The translations under genes and the position numbers were made by a program. The notes under the pieces are model-generated. The model was not told where the DNA came from, did no database searches, and saw only the letters and a program-made list of their open reading frames with translations. From NCBI GenBank assembly GCA_002729515.1, contig PBYF01000091.1:1-64000 (forward strand): a stretch of DNA of 64,000 bases. The letters run 5' to 3'. This DNA comes from Deltaproteobacteria bacterium. GTDB lineage: Bacteria > Myxococcota_A > UBA9160 > SMWR01. This document shows positions 38,811 through 49,652 of this stretch, in pieces; the stretch's first letter is position 1, and every line of letters begins with the position of its first letter.

Positions 38811-40859
38811 ATGCATGGCCTCGCTTTCCTCACGTCCGTCGCCGCCCTGGCGCTCGGCGTCTATCTGTACCGCTCGGTCCTGAATGCCCCGACATCGACT
38901 GACCGGGCCAATGAAATCGCGGCGGCGATTCGCGCCGGCGCTTCGGCGTTTCTCAACCGCCAGTACCGCACTGTCGCAATGGTGGGTGGGCCGATTCTCG
39001 TGCTGATCGCCATTCTGCTCGGCGTCTGGTATGCGATCGGGTTCCTCATCGGCGCGGTCGCGAGCGCGGCGGCGGGCTTCATTGGGATGAACGTGTCGGT
39101 GCGGGCCAACGTCCGCGTCGCTGAGGCCGCCAAGTCGGGCTTCGGTCCCTCGTTCGATCTCGCATTCAAGGGCGGGGCGGTGACCGGGTTGATGGTGGTG
39201 GGCCTGGCCCTGCTGGCCCTGGCGGTGCTCGTCTCCCTCCATCCCGAACCGGATGCCCTGATCGGGCTGGCCTTCGGCGGCTCGCTGATCTCGGTCTTTG
39301 CGCGTCTCGGGGGCGGCATCTTTACCAAGGGCGCCGACGTGGGAGCGGACCTGGTGGGAAAGGTCGAGGCCAACATTCCGGAGGACGACCCGCGCAACCC
39401 GGCCGTGATCGCCGACAACGTGGGCGACAATGTGGGCGACTGCGCCGGCATGGCTGCTGACCTCTTCGAGACCTACGGCGTTACGGCAGCTGCGGCGATG
39501 CTGCTTGCGCACATCATCTTTTCCGGCGAAGGGTTCACTGCGGCTCAAAGCCACACGATGTTCCTCTATCCGCTCGGGATCGGTGCTGCCGGGATCGTCG
39601 GCACCCTCGTGGCAATCTTCTTCGTGCGTGTCTCGGAGCCAGGTCAGGGCGAGCAGCCCGCGGTGATGAAGGCCATGTACAAGGGCCTGGGAATTGCCGC
39701 GGCGATCATGCTGGGATTGATCCTGTTGTTCAACGTGCAGGCCGATTTTCCGGCTCAGGACATCACGGGCCACGCTATTTCCGGTGCCGCCCTTTGGATC
39801 TGTGCGCTACTGGGAGCGATTGTCACGGGCGTCATGATGTGGATTACGGATGTCTACACCGGCGACGGTTCGCGCTATGTGGCCCGCATCTCGAAGGCGA
39901 GCGAGGGCGGTCATGGGACCAACGTGATCTCGGGTCTCGCGGTCGGCATGCAGGCGACCGTCGTGCCGGTCGTCACGATCGTGCTCGCCATCGTCATCAC
40001 GCACAACCTGGCGGGCCTCTACGGCGTCGGGACGGCGGCGATGGCGATGCTGGCACTGGCCGGCATCGTGGTCGCGATCGATGCCTACGGCCCGATCACG
40101 GACAACGCGGGCGGCATTGCCGAGATGGCCGAGCTCGGTGACGAGGTGCGGGCCGTCACGGACCCGCTCGACGCCTTCGGCAATACGACCAAGGCCGTCA
40201 CCAAGGGCTATGCGATTGCTTCTGCGGGCCTGGCCGCGGTGGTGCTCTTCGCGACGTACATCGAGGACCTGGAGCGGCTCGCCGGCATCGAGGCGAGCTT
40301 CGAACTCTCCAACCCGGCGGTGCTCGTGGGGCTGTTCATCGGTGCGATGATTCCGTTCGTCTTTGCCTCGTTTGCGATGGATGCGGTGAGTGTTGCCGGC
40401 AGCAAGGTGGTCGATGAGGTCCGGCGCCAGTTTCGCGAGATTCCCGGTATCATGCAGGGGACCGACAAGCCGGACTACAAGACCTGCGTCGACATCGTGA
40501 CCCGCGAGGCGCTGCGCCAGATGGTCGCACCGGCGCTGATCCCCGTGGTCATTCCCGTCCTGGTGGCCTTCGGCTTTGGGTCGGACGGACCGGAGGCGCT
40601 CGGCGGGCTCCTGATCGGATCCATCGTGTCCGGCGTCTGTGTGGCGCTCTCCATGACGACCGGCGGCGCGGCTTGGGACAATGCGAAGAAGTTGATCGAG
40701 ACCGGTGCCTACGGCGGAAAGGGCTCCGAGGCCCACAAGGCTGCCGTCACGGGTGACACCGTGGGCGACCCCTACAAGGACACGGCGGGGCCGGCGATCA
40801 ACCCGATGTTGAAGCTCGTGAACGTGGTGGCCCTGCTGCTGATTCCCTTCCTCGGCTAG
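38811..40859 (+). CDS. hppA: Membrane-bound proton-pumping pyrophosphatase, K+-independent type
   Basis: 682 residues with about 16 membrane spans. It couples PPi hydrolysis to proton export across the inner membrane. The substrate site [20 protein letters not shown] and [20 protein letters not shown] is intact, as are the late [18 protein letters not shown] residues. The segment [15 protein letters not shown] has Lys461 at the position that is Ala in K+-dependent enzymes, pointing to the K+-independent H+-translocating subclass. ATG follows CCTGGAGAGACTCCCC. Confidence 0.95.
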   Translation: MHGLAFLTSVAALALGVYLYRSVLNAPTSTDRANEIAAAIRAGASAFLNRQYRTVAMVGGPILVLIAILLGVWYAIGFLIGAVASAAAGFIGMNVSVRANVRVAEAAKSGFGPSFDLAFKGGAVTGLMVVGLALLALAVLVSLHPEPDALIGLAFGGSLISVFARLGGGIFTKGADVGADLVGKVEANIPEDDPRNPAVIADNVGDNVGDCAGMAADLFETYGVTAAAAMLLAHIIFSGEGFTAAQSHTMFLYPLGIGAAGIVGTLVAIFFVRVSEPGQGEQPAVMKAMYKGLGIAAAIMLGLILLFNVQADFPAQDITGHAISGAALWICALLGAIVTGVMMWITDVYTGDGSRYVARISKASEGGHGTNVISGLAVGMQATVVPVVTIVLAIVITHNLAGLYGVGTAAMAMLALAGIVVAIDAYGPITDNAGGIAEMAELGDEVRAVTDPLDAFGNTTKAVTKGYAIASAGLAAVVLFATYIEDLERLAGIEASFELSNPAVLVGLFIGAMIPFVFASFAMDAVSVAGSKVVDEVRRQFREIPGIMQGTDKPDYKTCVDIVTREALRQMVAPALIPVVIPVLVAFGFGSDGPEALGGLLIGSIVSGVCVALSMTTGGAAWDNAKKLIETGAYGGKGSEAHKAAVTGDTVGDPYKDTAGPAINPMLKLVNVVALLLIPFLG

Positions 40860-40889
40860 TCGAAACCCGGCGAGCTAGCATCGGGCGCC

Positions 40890-42230
40890 GTGACCAGCGC
40901 GCCCGATGCACACCCGCGCGACCGGCTGCGGCGTGAGCTCCGGCTGCGCGACGGGACCCTGCTCGTCGTGTCCGGCGTCATCGGCTCGGGGATCTTCCTG
41001 ACGCCGGGGATCATCGCGGACGAACTCCCGCATCCGGGAGCGATCCTGCTCGTCTGGCTCCTGGGCGGGGTCCTCTCGCTGGCCGGGGCACTTGCCAACG
41101 CGGAGTTGGGTGCGATGTACCCCCGCGCGGGGGGGGATTACGTCTACCTGCGTGAGGCCTTCCATCCGCTGGTCGGCTTCCTGGTGGGCTGGCTGAGCTT
41201 CTTCGTGATCTACGCGGGAACGGTCGCCACGCTGAGCGCGGGTTTTGCTGAGGCCCTCGACGTCTTCGTGCCCGTCGGCGAGACGGGTCAGCGATTGCTC
41301 GCGCTCGGGCTCCTCTGGGCCGTTTCCGGGCTCAACTATGTGGGTGTGCGCTGGGGAGTCCTGGCGAACAACCTGACCGCCACGCTGAAAGTCGGCGCGC
41401 TCGTCGCCTTCGCCGCGCTGGGAATACTGCTCGGCTCCGGCAGCGCGGAGCACCTGCAACCAGTCGTGCGCGGTTTCTCCGAACTCTCGCCCCTGGCCTT
41501 TGGTCTGGCCCTGTCGCCGGTGCTCTTCAGCTACCTGGGCTGGAACTCCACGATCTACGTGGCGAGTGAGCTGCGCAAGCCCGGGCGCAACCTGCCCTGG
41601 TCGCTCTTCCTGGGCGTCGCCCTGTGTACCGGGATCTACTTGCTGGTCAACGTTGCGTACCTGTATGCGCTGCCGGTGGAATCAATGCGCACGGTGCCTA
41701 ACGCAGGCGATGCGGCTGCCCGGGCACTCTTTGGAGCCGGCTCGGGCGCCCTGGTGGGGGCTTTCGTCCTGGTCTCGATTCTCGGGACGCTCAACGCCAC
41801 GGTGCTCGTGGGAGCGCGCATTGCCTACGCCATGGCGCTCGACGGCCTCTTCTTCCGGGGTGTGGACCGCGCCCACCCGCGCTTTCGCACGCCCTCGGCT
41901 GCGATCGGGGTCCAGGCGCTCACTGCCTCGGCTATCCTGCTCGTCCTCGGCACCTTCGAGCGCGCCCTCTACTACACGACGTTCGCGATCCTGCTGGCCA
42001 CGATCGCGGATGTGGCGGCGCTCTATCGGTTGCGGCGCACCCAGCCCCGCCGCCCGCGCCCGTACCGGGCGTGGGGCTATCCCTGGGTGCCGGCGCTCTA
42101 CATTGTCGCCTGTGCTGTGGTCGCTGGAATCCTGGTCTGGGGCCAGCCGGAAGAGTGCCTGTACGGTCTCGGCCTGCTGGCGCTGGGGCTGCCCTTCTAC
42201 GCGGTCTTTCGAAGGCGTGCAGTGTCTTGA
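40890..42230 (+). CDS. APC-superfamily amino acid permease
   Basis: 446 residues, GTG start, with twelve predicted membrane segments. TM1 carries GVIGSGIFLTPGIIADEL, the unwound substrate-binding helix of the amino acid/polyamine/organocation family, and the next spans contain NAELGAMYPRAGGDYVYLRE, also family-specific. Substrate cannot be assigned. It sits between hppA and an aminotransferase-hom-thrC cluster, which makes an amino acid plausible. Confidence 0.82.
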   Translation: MTSAPDAHPRDRLRRELRLRDGTLLVVSGVIGSGIFLTPGIIADELPHPGAILLVWLLGGVLSLAGALANAELGAMYPRAGGDYVYLREAFHPLVGFLVGWLSFFVIYAGTVATLSAGFAEALDVFVPVGETGQRLLALGLLWAVSGLNYVGVRWGVLANNLTATLKVGALVAFAALGILLGSGSAEHLQPVVRGFSELSPLAFGLALSPVLFSYLGWNSTIYVASELRKPGRNLPWSLFLGVALCTGIYLLVNVAYLYALPVESMRTVPNAGDAAARALFGAGSGALVGAFVLVSILGTLNATVLVGARIAYAMALDGLFFRGVDRAHPRFRTPSAAIGVQALTASAILLVLGTFERALYYTTFAILLATIADVAALYRLRRTQPRRPRPYRAWGYPWVPALYIVACAVVAGILVWGQPEECLYGLGLLALGLPFYAVFRRRAVS

Positions 42231-42266
42231 TTTCTCCAATAGACTAGCGGGGTTAGGGGGGAGGTC

Positions 42267-43478
42267 ATGCCCGGCGTGATCCGTCACGACTTCGACAAAC
42301 TCAATCGGCTGCCCCCCTACATTCTCGCCGAGGTGATCGATCTGATGAAGACCGCCCGACGCGAGGGCGAGGACATCATCGACCTCGGCATGGGGAACCC
42401 CGACCTGCCCACGCCGCCGCACGTCGTGGAGAAGATCTGCGAGGCGTCGCGCGATCCGCGCAACCACCGCTATTCGGCGTCGCGCGGCATTCCCAACCTG
42501 CGCGCGGCCATCACCGAGTGGTACCAGCGACGCCACGGCGTTTCTCTCGATCCGGAGCGTGAGGCCATCGCGGTGATCGGCGCAAAGGAGGGGCTTTCCC
42601 ATTTCGTGTTGATGACGGTGGGGCCCGGCGATGTGGTGCTATGCCCGGATCCGGCGTATCCGATTCACCAGTATTCGACGATCATTGCCGGCGGCGACCT
42701 GCGCCACGTGCCGCTCACGCCGGACACGGACTTCATCTCGAATCTCGAGCAGGCGATGGAGCGGACCTGGCCGAAGCCGAAGCTGATGATCCTCTCGTTC
42801 CCGCACAACCCCACGACCGTCGTGGTGGATCGCGGGTTCTTCGAGCGAGTGATCGCGTTCGCACGCGAGCACGACCTGATGGTGATTCACGACTTCGCCT
42901 ATGCCGAGATCTGTTTCGACGGCTACCAGGCGCCGAGCATTCTCGAGGTTCCGGGGGCCAAGGACGTCGCCATAGAGTTCACGTCGCTGTCAAAGAGCCA
43001 CTCCATGGCGGGGTGGCGGGTCGGGTTCGCGTGTGGAAACCCGGACATGATCCACGCCCTGGGCCGCATCAAGAGCTACCTCGATTACGGCATGCCTCAG
43101 GCCATCCAGATCGGCGCCATCGTAGCCCTGCGCGGTCCTCAGGACGTGGTGACGCATAACGAGGCGGAGTACCGGTTGCGGCGTGACGCCCTCGTCGAGG
43201 GGCTCGGGAAGCCGGGGGAGGGCTGCTGGAAGATCGAGAAGCCCCTGGGCACGATGTTCGTCTGGGCGCGCATTCCCGAGCCCTTCGAGTCGATGGGGTC
43301 GCTCGAGTTCTCCAAACGCATTGTCCGGGAGGCCGGAGTCGCCGTGTCACCCGGCATCGGCTTTGGCGCCAACGGCGAGGGCTACGTGCGCTTTGCGCTG
43401 ATCGAGAACCGCCATCGCATCCGTCAGGCGGTGCGGGGCATTCGCCGCTTCCTGCGCGACGCCGGGGTCGGGGCGTGA
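42267..43478 (+). CDS. Class I/II aminotransferase (AlaC/aspartate aminotransferase-like)
   Basis: 403 residues after a strong GGGGGGAGGTC. A fold-type I PLP enzyme: [20 protein letters not shown], the [14 protein letters not shown] block, [20 protein letters not shown]-Lys in [15 protein letters not shown] and [15 protein letters not shown]. This subgroup often lies beside hom in Deltaproteobacteria and probably handles alanine or aspartate-family amino acids. It overlaps hom by 4 bases. Confidence 0.88.
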   Translation: MPGVIRHDFDKLNRLPPYILAEVIDLMKTARREGEDIIDLGMGNPDLPTPPHVVEKICEASRDPRNHRYSASRGIPNLRAAITEWYQRRHGVSLDPEREAIAVIGAKEGLSHFVLMTVGPGDVVLCPDPAYPIHQYSTIIAGGDLRHVPLTPDTDFISNLEQAMERTWPKPKLMILSFPHNPTTVVVDRGFFERVIAFAREHDLMVIHDFAYAEICFDGYQAPSILEVPGAKDVAIEFTSLSKSHSMAGWRVGFACGNPDMIHALGRIKSYLDYGMPQAIQIGAIVALRGPQDVVTHNEAEYRLRRDALVEGLGKPGEGCWKIEKPLGTMFVWARIPEPFESMGSLEFSKRIVREAGVAVSPGIGFGANGEGYVRFALIENRHRIRQAVRGIRRFLRDAGVGA

Positions 43479-44806
43479 GCGATCGACGCGCCATCGGGGT
43501 CGGACTGATCGGCTTCGGTACGATCGGTACCGGTGTGGTGAAGGTGTTGCGGCGCAACGCCGACGTCATCGAGCAGCGCCTCGGCGCTCCGTTGCGGCTC
43601 CTGCGCATCGCCGATCTCGATACCGAGACGGACCGCGGGGTGGACCTCGAGGGCATCCGCTTCGACGCGGACGCCGAAGGCCTGGTGGCGGACCCGGCTG
43701 TCGACATCGTGGTCGAACTCATCGGTGGCATCGAGGCAGCGCGGCGCCTCATCCTCCGCTCCGTCGAAGGCGGCAAGCACGTCGTGACCGCAAACAAGGC
43801 CCTGCTGGCCCTGCATAGCGCCGAGATCTTCGGCCAGGCGGCGCGCCGGGGCGTCGACGTGGCGTTCGAAGCGAGCGTCGGTGGCGGAATTCCGATCCTG
43901 CGCTCGGTGCGCGAAGGGCTGGCCGCGAACCACATCGAAGCGATCTACGGGATCCTCAACGGAACCACCAACTACGTGCTTTCCGAGATGGAGGAAACCG
44001 GTGAGGACTTCGCCGTGGTGCTCAAGCGCGCCCAGGACCTGGGCTACGCCGAGGCCGACCCGAGCGTCGACGTGGATGGCGGCGACGCCGCCCACAAGCT
44101 GACGCTGCTCGCGGCGATGTGCTTCGGTGCCGAGCTCACCTGCAAAGAGGTGCCGACCGAGGGCATACGGGGTCTCGCACCGATCGATTTCGAGGCATCG
44201 CGCGAGTTCGGCTACCGCATCAAGCTGCTCGGCATCGCGAAGGCCCGGCGCGAGCCCGGGAGCGAGCGCATCGAGGCTCGCGTTCACCCGACACTCGTGC
44301 CGGTCTCGAGCTTGCTGGCGCGGGTCGATGGCGCCATGAACGCGGTGGCGGTGATCGGCGACGCGGTGGGAGAGACCCTCTTCTACGGGGCTGGTGCAGG
44401 GGAGCTGCCGACGGCGAGCGCGGTGGTGGGAGACCTGATGGAGATCGCACGCGAGCTGCGGCGGGGCAACGCGGGCCGCGTGGCACCCCTTTCGTACGTT
44501 CCCGAGATGCTCGAGCCCAAGCCCCTGGTACCGCTCGGCGAGCTTCACGGCCGCTTCTACCTGCGTTTCACAGCGGTCGATCGCCCCGGCGTGCTGGCCC
44601 ACCTGGCCGGCGTACTCGGCGAGCACGAGATTGGCATTGAATCCGTGATGCAGAAGGGGCGGGGCGGCGCACGGGAGTCGGTTCCCGTGATCGTGCTGAC
44701 CCATCCGGCGGGGGAGGCGGCAGTGCGTGCCGCGCTCGACCACATCGATGAGCTCGAGGACGTGACGGCGCCCACGCGCCTCCTGCGCATCGAGCAGGAG
44801 CTCTGA
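43475..44806 (+). CDS. hom: Homoserine dehydrogenase
   Basis: 443 residues, GTG start in the preceding stop. NAD(P)-binding [16 protein letters not shown] near the N-terminus, [27 protein letters not shown], catalytic-region [14 protein letters not shown] and [15 protein letters not shown], and the [20 protein letters not shown] motif. Residues 350-443 form an ACT domain ([20 protein letters not shown]), which gives threonine feedback. It reduces aspartate semialdehyde to homoserine. thrC follows after 19 bases. Confidence 0.95.
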   Translation: MSDRRAIGVGLIGFGTIGTGVVKVLRRNADVIEQRLGAPLRLLRIADLDTETDRGVDLEGIRFDADAEGLVADPAVDIVVELIGGIEAARRLILRSVEGGKHVVTANKALLALHSAEIFGQAARRGVDVAFEASVGGGIPILRSVREGLAANHIEAIYGILNGTTNYVLSEMEETGEDFAVVLKRAQDLGYAEADPSVDVDGGDAAHKLTLLAAMCFGAELTCKEVPTEGIRGLAPIDFEASREFGYRIKLLGIAKARREPGSERIEARVHPTLVPVSSLLARVDGAMNAVAVIGDAVGETLFYGAGAGELPTASAVVGDLMEIARELRRGNAGRVAPLSYVPEMLEPKPLVPLGELHGRFYLRFTAVDRPGVLAHLAGVLGEHEIGIESVMQKGRGGARESVPVIVLTHPAGEAAVRAALDHIDELEDVTAPTRLLRIEQEL

Positions 44807-44825
44807 TGCTCGGCAAAGAGGTCGA

Positions 44826-46172
44826 ATGAGCCGCGAGAAACCCCACTATCGCGCCCGGTTCCGCAGTCTGTCGGACCCGAGCGAGACCTACCCGCTCGAC
44901 GAGATCGTCTACAGCTCGCGAGACGGGAGTCTCCTCGAGGTGGAGCAGGATCTGGGGGAACTCGCGAAGACGCCCGCCGAGGAGTGGCGGCGCCTCTTCC
45001 GCGCCCGGGGTCATTCCACCGAGTGGCCCTACGGCTCCGGCGTCTGGGGCAAGAAGGAGTGGGTCCTTCCGGAGATCGACAACGAGAACATCGTCTCGAT
45101 GTACGAGGGCAACACGAACCTCTTCTGGGCCCAGCGTTACGGTGCGGAGCTGGGTCTCGACGACTTGTGGATCAAGCAGTGCGGCAACTCCCACACGGGG
45201 TCGTTCAAGGACCTGGGGATGACGGTGCTCGTCTCGATGGTGAAGGAGATGATCGCTCGCGGCCGGCAGATTCCGGCGGTGGCCTGTGCTTCGACCGGGG
45301 ACACCTCGGCGGCGCTGGCGGCCTACGCGGCGGCGGCCGGCATTCCGGCCATCGTATTCCTGCCGCGTGGCAAGGTCTCGGTGGCACAGCTGATCCAGCC
45401 GGTTGCGAATGGGGCGATCGTATTCGCTCTCGATACCGATTTCGATGGCTGCATGGAGATCGTGAAGGAGGTCTCTGCGAAGGACGGGATCTACCTGGCG
45501 AACTCCATGAACAGCCTGCGCATCGAGGGGCAGAAGACGGTTGGCATCGAGATCATCGAACAGCTCGATTGGGAGGTTCCCGACTGGTTCGTGATCCCCG
45601 GTGGAAACCTTGGCAACGTGTCGGCGCTGGCCAAGGGGCTCGATCTCTGTCTCGAACTCGGACTGATCGACCGCAAGCCGCGCATCGCGTGTGCGCAAGC
45701 AGAGGCGGCGAACCCTCTCTACCTGTCGTACCAGCGCGGTTTCGAGGTTTTTGAACCGATCGCAGCCCGCCCGACCCTGGCATCGGCCATTCAGATTGGC
45801 AACCCGGTTTCGGCGGAAAAGGCGATCGACGCATTGAAACGCTACGACGGCATCGTCGAGCAGGCGACCGAGGCGGAGCTGGTCGCCGCCTGCGCCCGGG
45901 CGGATCGCACTGGCCTGTTCAACTGTCCCCATACGGGCGTGGCGCTTGCCGCGACGGAGAAGCTGATCGGGCGCGGCGAGATCGGGAAGAGTGATCGCGT
46001 CGTGGTGATCTCGACGGCACACGGGCTGAAATTCGTCGACTTCAAGGTCCAGTACCACCAGATGCAGATCGAGGGCGTCGAAGCGGTGTGTGCCAATCCG
46101 CCGATCGAACTCCCGGCGCGTTACGACGCAGTGCGCGACCAGATGCTCCGCGAGATCGAGCGGCGGTTCTAG
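44826..46172 (+). CDS. thrC: Threonine synthase
   Basis: 448 residues, ATG after AAAGAGGTC. PLP-Lys in [11 protein letters not shown], phosphate-handling [19 protein letters not shown], the glycine loop [17 protein letters not shown]. It converts O-phosphohomoserine to threonine. The protein lacks the N-terminal extra domain of plant-type enzymes. Clustered with hom, it completes the last two non-shared steps from aspartate semialdehyde except the kinase, for which no thrB is seen nearby. Confidence 0.94.
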   Translation: MSREKPHYRARFRSLSDPSETYPLDEIVYSSRDGSLLEVEQDLGELAKTPAEEWRRLFRARGHSTEWPYGSGVWGKKEWVLPEIDNENIVSMYEGNTNLFWAQRYGAELGLDDLWIKQCGNSHTGSFKDLGMTVLVSMVKEMIARGRQIPAVACASTGDTSAALAAYAAAAGIPAIVFLPRGKVSVAQLIQPVANGAIVFALDTDFDGCMEIVKEVSAKDGIYLANSMNSLRIEGQKTVGIEIIEQLDWEVPDWFVIPGGNLGNVSALAKGLDLCLELGLIDRKPRIACAQAEAANPLYLSYQRGFEVFEPIAARPTLASAIQIGNPVSAEKAIDALKRYDGIVEQATEAELVAACARADRTGLFNCPHTGVALAATEKLIGRGEIGKSDRVVVISTAHGLKFVDFKVQYHQMQIEGVEAVCANPPIELPARYDAVRDQMLREIERRF

Positions 46173-46178
46173 GGCTTC

Positions 46179-46781
46179 GTGTTCACCGGGATCGTGGAGA
46201 GCGTCGGACGGGTGATCGAATGCACGCCGCGCGGTGAGCTGACGCGCATCGCGGTGGAGGCCCCCACCGTGACCGAAGGCGTGGCGGTCGGCGACTCCGT
46301 GGCGGTCAATGGTGCCTGCCTCACCGTGGTCGAGGTGACGCCGCCGACGCTCGCCTTCGAGGTGGTGAAGGAAAGCCTCGATGTGACGTCGTTGGGCGAT
46401 CTCAGCGTCGGTTGTCCGGTGAATCTCGAGCGAGCCCTGCGGGCCGATGCGCGATTCGATGGACATATCGTCCAGGGCCACGTGGATGGAACCGGCGTGG
46501 TGCGTGATTTCGAGCGGCGGGGGGACGATGTCCGGCTCGCCGTGGCCTGCGGCGCGGTGATTCTCGACCAACTGGTGCCCAAGGGCTCGGTGGCGATCGA
46601 CGGCGTATCTCTCACGGTGGTCGGCGTCGGCGCCGAGAGTTTCGACGTCGCGCTGATCCCGCATACCCTCGCGGCGACGACGCTCGGAGACTCCCGTCCG
46701 GGAGAGCGCGTGAACATCGAGGCCGATGTGCTCGGAAAGTACGTGAAACGCTATCTCGATCGCATGGCGATTGGGGGCTAG
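46179..46781 (+). CDS. ribE: Riboflavin synthase, alpha chain
   Basis: 200 residues, GTG start directly giving MFTGIVESVGRV, the normal beginning. Two repeated lumazine-binding domains: NGACLTVVEV with FDGHIVQGHVDGTGVV in the first/second, and VAIDGVSLTVVGV with LGKYVKRYLDRM in the second. It dismutates dimethyl-8-ribityllumazine to riboflavin. No ribD, ribBA or ribH gene follows, unlike many rib operons. Confidence 0.95.
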   Translation: MFTGIVESVGRVIECTPRGELTRIAVEAPTVTEGVAVGDSVAVNGACLTVVEVTPPTLAFEVVKESLDVTSLGDLSVGCPVNLERALRADARFDGHIVQGHVDGTGVVRDFERRGDDVRLAVACGAVILDQLVPKGSVAIDGVSLTVVGVGAESFDVALIPHTLAATTLGDSRPGERVNIEADVLGKYVKRYLDRMAIGG

Positions 46782-46849
46782 GCGCCGGCTGTGGGGCGCA
46801 TCGTCGCTGCATTCAGCTCGCTCTGGGCCGCGCTCTCCCGGGGCGGTGT

Positions 46850-46995
46850 GGGTCCCTGGTCGAGTTGATGCAGCGGGCCTTCGAGAGGTGCGCTCGGAGG
46901 CCGAAGGGCGCGGCGCCGACCTGCGAACGGCTGCGATGATTCTCGGTATCAATCGGGTGAAGGAGGCCAAGTGTCGTCGGGGAGTCTTCCCCTGA
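46850..46995 (+). pseudogene. Broken 3' end of a glutamate dehydrogenase-like gene
   Basis: Two frames together give a typical C-terminal end of Glu/Leu/Phe/Val dehydrogenases. Frame A reads VELMQRAFE (46859-46885). Frame B continues EVRSEAEGRGADLRTAAMIL and then GINRVKEAKCRRGVFP to a TGA at 46993. A single lost G in TTCGAGAGGTG would explain the shift. The catalytic domain is missing upstream, where ribE ends at 46781. The PP2C gene begins inside this remnant. Alternative: intergenic sequence that resembles the motif by chance. Confidence 0.6.
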
Positions 46996-47780
46996 CCGGT
47001 GCGCTCTTCACCGCCGAGGAGATGACCGATGTCGAGGCCTGGTCGCTCGCCGGTGGTACCTGCGTAGTCTTTTCCGCGCCTTCTCCAGAAGGTGGAACCA
47101 ACCAGGACGCTGCGGCGGTGATTCCGATGACCGAGACGAGCGGAGTCGTTGCTGTGGCCGATGGGCTGGGCGGCGAGCGCGGCGGGGCCCGGGCGGCGGA
47201 GCGGGCGGTCCGCGCGCTTGCGGACGCGGTCCGCGAGCGCGAGCCCGAGACGCTGTTGAGGACCGTCATGATGGATGGCTTCGAGGCGGCAAACCGCGCA
47301 GTCGAGGAACTCGCCGTCGGTGCCACGACCCTCGTGGCATTGGCCATCGAGGACGGCGGTGTGCGCCCCTACCACGTCGGCGATTCGTCGGTGCTTCTCT
47401 GCGGTGGGCGGGGCAAGCTCAAGCTACTCACGGTTTCGCACTCGCCGGTGGGCTTTGCGGTGGCAGCAGGCGTGCTGGACGAAGACGAGGCCATGCACCA
47501 TAAGGAGCGGCACATCGTCTCGAACGTTCTGGGATCTCCGGACATGCGCATCGAGGTGGGGCCGAGAAGGCGACTCGCCGCTCGGGATACGGCCGTTCTG
47601 GCCAGTGACGGGTTGCTCGACAATCTGCACACGGAAGAGGTCGTTGAGCTCGCGCGGCGTGGCGATCCTGTCGAAGCGGCACTCAACCTGGTAGAAGCGG
47701 CGCGGCGGCGGATGCTCGAGCCGGAGAAGGGCGTTCCGTCGAAGCCGGACGACCTGACGCTCGCACTCTTCCGCCCCTAG
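46971..47780 (+). CDS. PP2C-family protein serine/threonine phosphatase
   Basis: 269 residues from a GTG at 46971 preceded by AAGGAGG (ATG at 47022 is an alternative). All metal-site motifs are present: TNQDAA, VADGLGGERGG, GATTLVALAIEDGG, YHVGDSSVLLCGG, VLASDGLLDNLHTEE and the final PDDLTLALF. It has no attached sensor domain, so its target is unknown. No partner kinase is nearby. Its last 12 codons with the stop are repeated twice more in tandem. Confidence 0.85.
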   Translation: MSSGSLPLTGALFTAEEMTDVEAWSLAGGTCVVFSAPSPEGGTNQDAAAVIPMTETSGVVAVADGLGGERGGARAAERAVRALADAVREREPETLLRTVMMDGFEAANRAVEELAVGATTLVALAIEDGGVRPYHVGDSSVLLCGGRGKLKLLTVSHSPVGFAVAAGVLDEDEAMHHKERHIVSNVLGSPDMRIEVGPRRRLAARDTAVLASDGLLDNLHTEEVVELARRGDPVEAALNLVEAARRRMLEPEKGVPSKPDDLTLALFRP

Positions 47781-47852
47781 CCGGACGACCTGACGCTCGC
47801 ACTCTTCCGCCCCTAGCCGGACGACCTGACGCTCGCACTCTTCCGCCCCTAG
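47745..47852 (+). repeat. 36-bp tandem repeat containing the stop codon of the PP2C gene
   Basis: Three exact copies of a 36-base unit starting CCGGACGACCTGACGCTCGC (47745, 47781, 47817), each ending CCCCTAG. The first encodes the C-terminal PDDLTLALFRP and the stop. The others are downstream, in the same frame, and would add 12 residues each only on readthrough. The region after the repeat (47853-47940) shows nothing recognisable. Confidence 0.97.
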
Positions 47853-47940
47853 CCGGGCGGCGGAGATCGCATCGGCTGCGCGTTTCGGGGAGCCGCCCAG
47901 GAGAGCCGGTCGAAGCGATCGCGGATTGGTGTGCGCCGCG

Positions 47941-49296
47941 TCATCCAGTCAGGTGATCGAGGAGCAACGTGGCGATGCCGAGGAAGGAGAAGAAGGCGAA
48001 CACGTCGGTGAAGGTCGTGACGATCACACCGGCGCCGAGCGCCGGGTCGAGACGCACCGCCTTCAGGAAGAGCGGTACGGCGGCCCCCATCAGGCCCGCG
48101 GCTGCCATCGTGACAACCATGGCCAGGAAGAGGGCGGTCCCGATGGCCGGGACGCCGACCGTCAGATATGCGAGACCCGCTGCCACCGTGCCCGTCAGCG
48201 CGCCCATGACGAGCCCGACGGCCAACTCCTTGAGGGCTGCGCGAAGACCGCTCGAGAATTCGATCTCTCCCAGCGCGATGCCGCGGGTGATGACCGTCAG
48301 GGACTGGATGCCGCCGTTGCCGCCCATCCCCGCCACGACCGGCATGAAGATCGCCAGAGCCACGACCTGTTCGAGCGTGCGCTCGAATAGCCCCACGACC
48401 CACGCCGCCAGGAACGCGGTCGCGAGATTCACCAGCATCCAGGGCAGACGCTTGCGCACCGCGATGTGCGCCGGACTGAAGACCCGGTCATCTTCGGAGA
48501 GGCCGGCGAGGTGGTACATGTCCTCGGTGGCTTCTTCGGTGATGACGTCGATGACGTCGTCGACCGTGATGACACCGAGCATGCGGCCGTCGACGTCGGT
48601 CACGGGAACGGCCAGCAGGTCGTAGCGGGCCACGATCTGTGCCACCTGCTCCTGGTCCGCGTCCGGCTGTACGCTCACCGGGTCGGGGATCATCAGATCT
48701 CGGATGAGGCGTGCGGGCGGTGCGGAGACCAGGCGGCGGATCGGAACCACGCCGCGAAGACTGCGCTGTTCGTCGATCACGTAGAGGTAGAGGATCGACT
48801 CATCGTCATCGGCTCGCGCTCGGAGCGTGTCGATGGCCTCCTGCGAGGTCATCTTCTCGTCGAGCGAGACGAAGCTCGTCTGCATCACCCGCCCGGCGCT
48901 CGACTCCGGGTAGAGCTCGGCCTTTTCGAGTTCGGCCCGCGCGGCGTCCGGCAGTCGCCCGACCACCGCACTGCGGCGCTCTTCCGGGATCCACTCGACC
49001 ATCTCGAGCAGGTCGTCGATCTCCAGCCGGTGGAGGACCCCAGCGAGGCGTTCGTCGTTCACCGCATCGAAGATCTCGGGCAGCATTTCCGGCGGAAGCT
49101 CGCGCAAGACCCGTGCGGCGCGGCGCTGCCGGAAGAGGAGGTCGATGACCGAGGCGATCTCCTCGCGGGTCAGGCCCGAAAGCAGGGGGGCGATGTCCGC
49201 CGGCGCCATGCGCGCGAGCAGGCGCTCGGCACGCCCGTGCACGCCGCTGGCGAGCAGGCGGCGCAGGATTCTCGTGGTGACTTGAGGAGTCGCCAT
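47941..49296 (-). CDS. mgtE: Magnesium transporter MgtE
   Basis: 451 residues on the minus strand, ATG at 49296. N-terminal MgtE_N helical domain (VTTRILRRLLASGV, then repeats ending LPEEERRS-type), two CBS domains with SLDEKMTSQEAIDTLRARAD and VTDVDGRMLGVITVDDVIDV, a connecting helix, then a five-helix membrane domain with PVVAGMGGNGGIQSLTVITR and GAAVPLFLKAVRLDPALGAG. It is a Mg2+-gated Mg2+ channel. No Mg2+-sensing leader was recognised upstream. Confidence 0.95.
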   Translation of the reverse strand: MATPQVTTRILRRLLASGVHGRAERLLARMAPADIAPLLSGLTREEIASVIDLLFRQRRAARVLRELPPEMLPEIFDAVNDERLAGVLHRLEIDDLLEMVEWIPEERRSAVVGRLPDAARAELEKAELYPESSAGRVMQTSFVSLDEKMTSQEAIDTLRARADDDESILYLYVIDEQRSLRGVVPIRRLVSAPPARLIRDLMIPDPVSVQPDADQEQVAQIVARYDLLAVPVTDVDGRMLGVITVDDVIDVITEEATEDMYHLAGLSEDDRVFSPAHIAVRKRLPWMLVNLATAFLAAWVVGLFERTLEQVVALAIFMPVVAGMGGNGGIQSLTVITRGIALGEIEFSSGLRAALKELAVGLVMGALTGTVAAGLAYLTVGVPAIGTALFLAMVVTMAAAGLMGAAVPLFLKAVRLDPALGAGVIVTTFTDVFAFFSFLGIATLLLDHLTG

Positions 49297-49652
49297 TCGG
49301 AAGGCCCCGGTCCGATCGCCGGAGCCCTCGCGCGAGAGGACTCAGCCGATCGGAATTCGACTTGGCCGGCCCGGTTGGTGCCCGGGTCGACGTTCGCTGT
49401 GCATCTCGTCTCGACTCATTTGTCCAGGGAGACTGTCTACCCCAGTTTCGGCTGTACTGCCAGCAGGCTGAAATCAACTTCGCGAGTTATCTCGGGCCCT
49501 TTGGTCGCTTTCGCGGTGACTCCTCTGGCTGTTCTGCCCCCGGTCGGGCGCCTCGGATCTAGGCGGGAACGAGGGTAAAGCCCTGCGTTCTGGCACCCGA
49601 TGAGTTCTCCGATCGAGTCCGGATTCCCACCCCCTGGAGCGAGAGGAACAGC
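49297..49652. other. Divergent intergenic region, no gene found
   Basis: 356 bases between mgtE (minus) and the exported protein (plus). It must hold promoters for both. Near mgtE there is a small palindrome CTCGCGCGAG in the presumed leader. I see no riboswitch signature and no convincing -35/-10 pair. On the plus side GAGCGAGAGGAAC before the GTG at 49653 provides a ribosome site. Confidence 0.6.

Noticed and set aside
44568-47375. Very long open frame on the minus strand (about 935 codons) across hom, thrC and ribE
   Set aside because: GC-rich third positions leave the opposite strand open. hom, thrC and ribE on the plus strand carry clear family motifs, while the minus frame has none.
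49557-49610. AAAGCCCTGCG segment considered as a c-di-GMP riboswitch
   Set aside because: Only a few conserved bases match. The paired stems expected for GEMM RNAs cannot be drawn.
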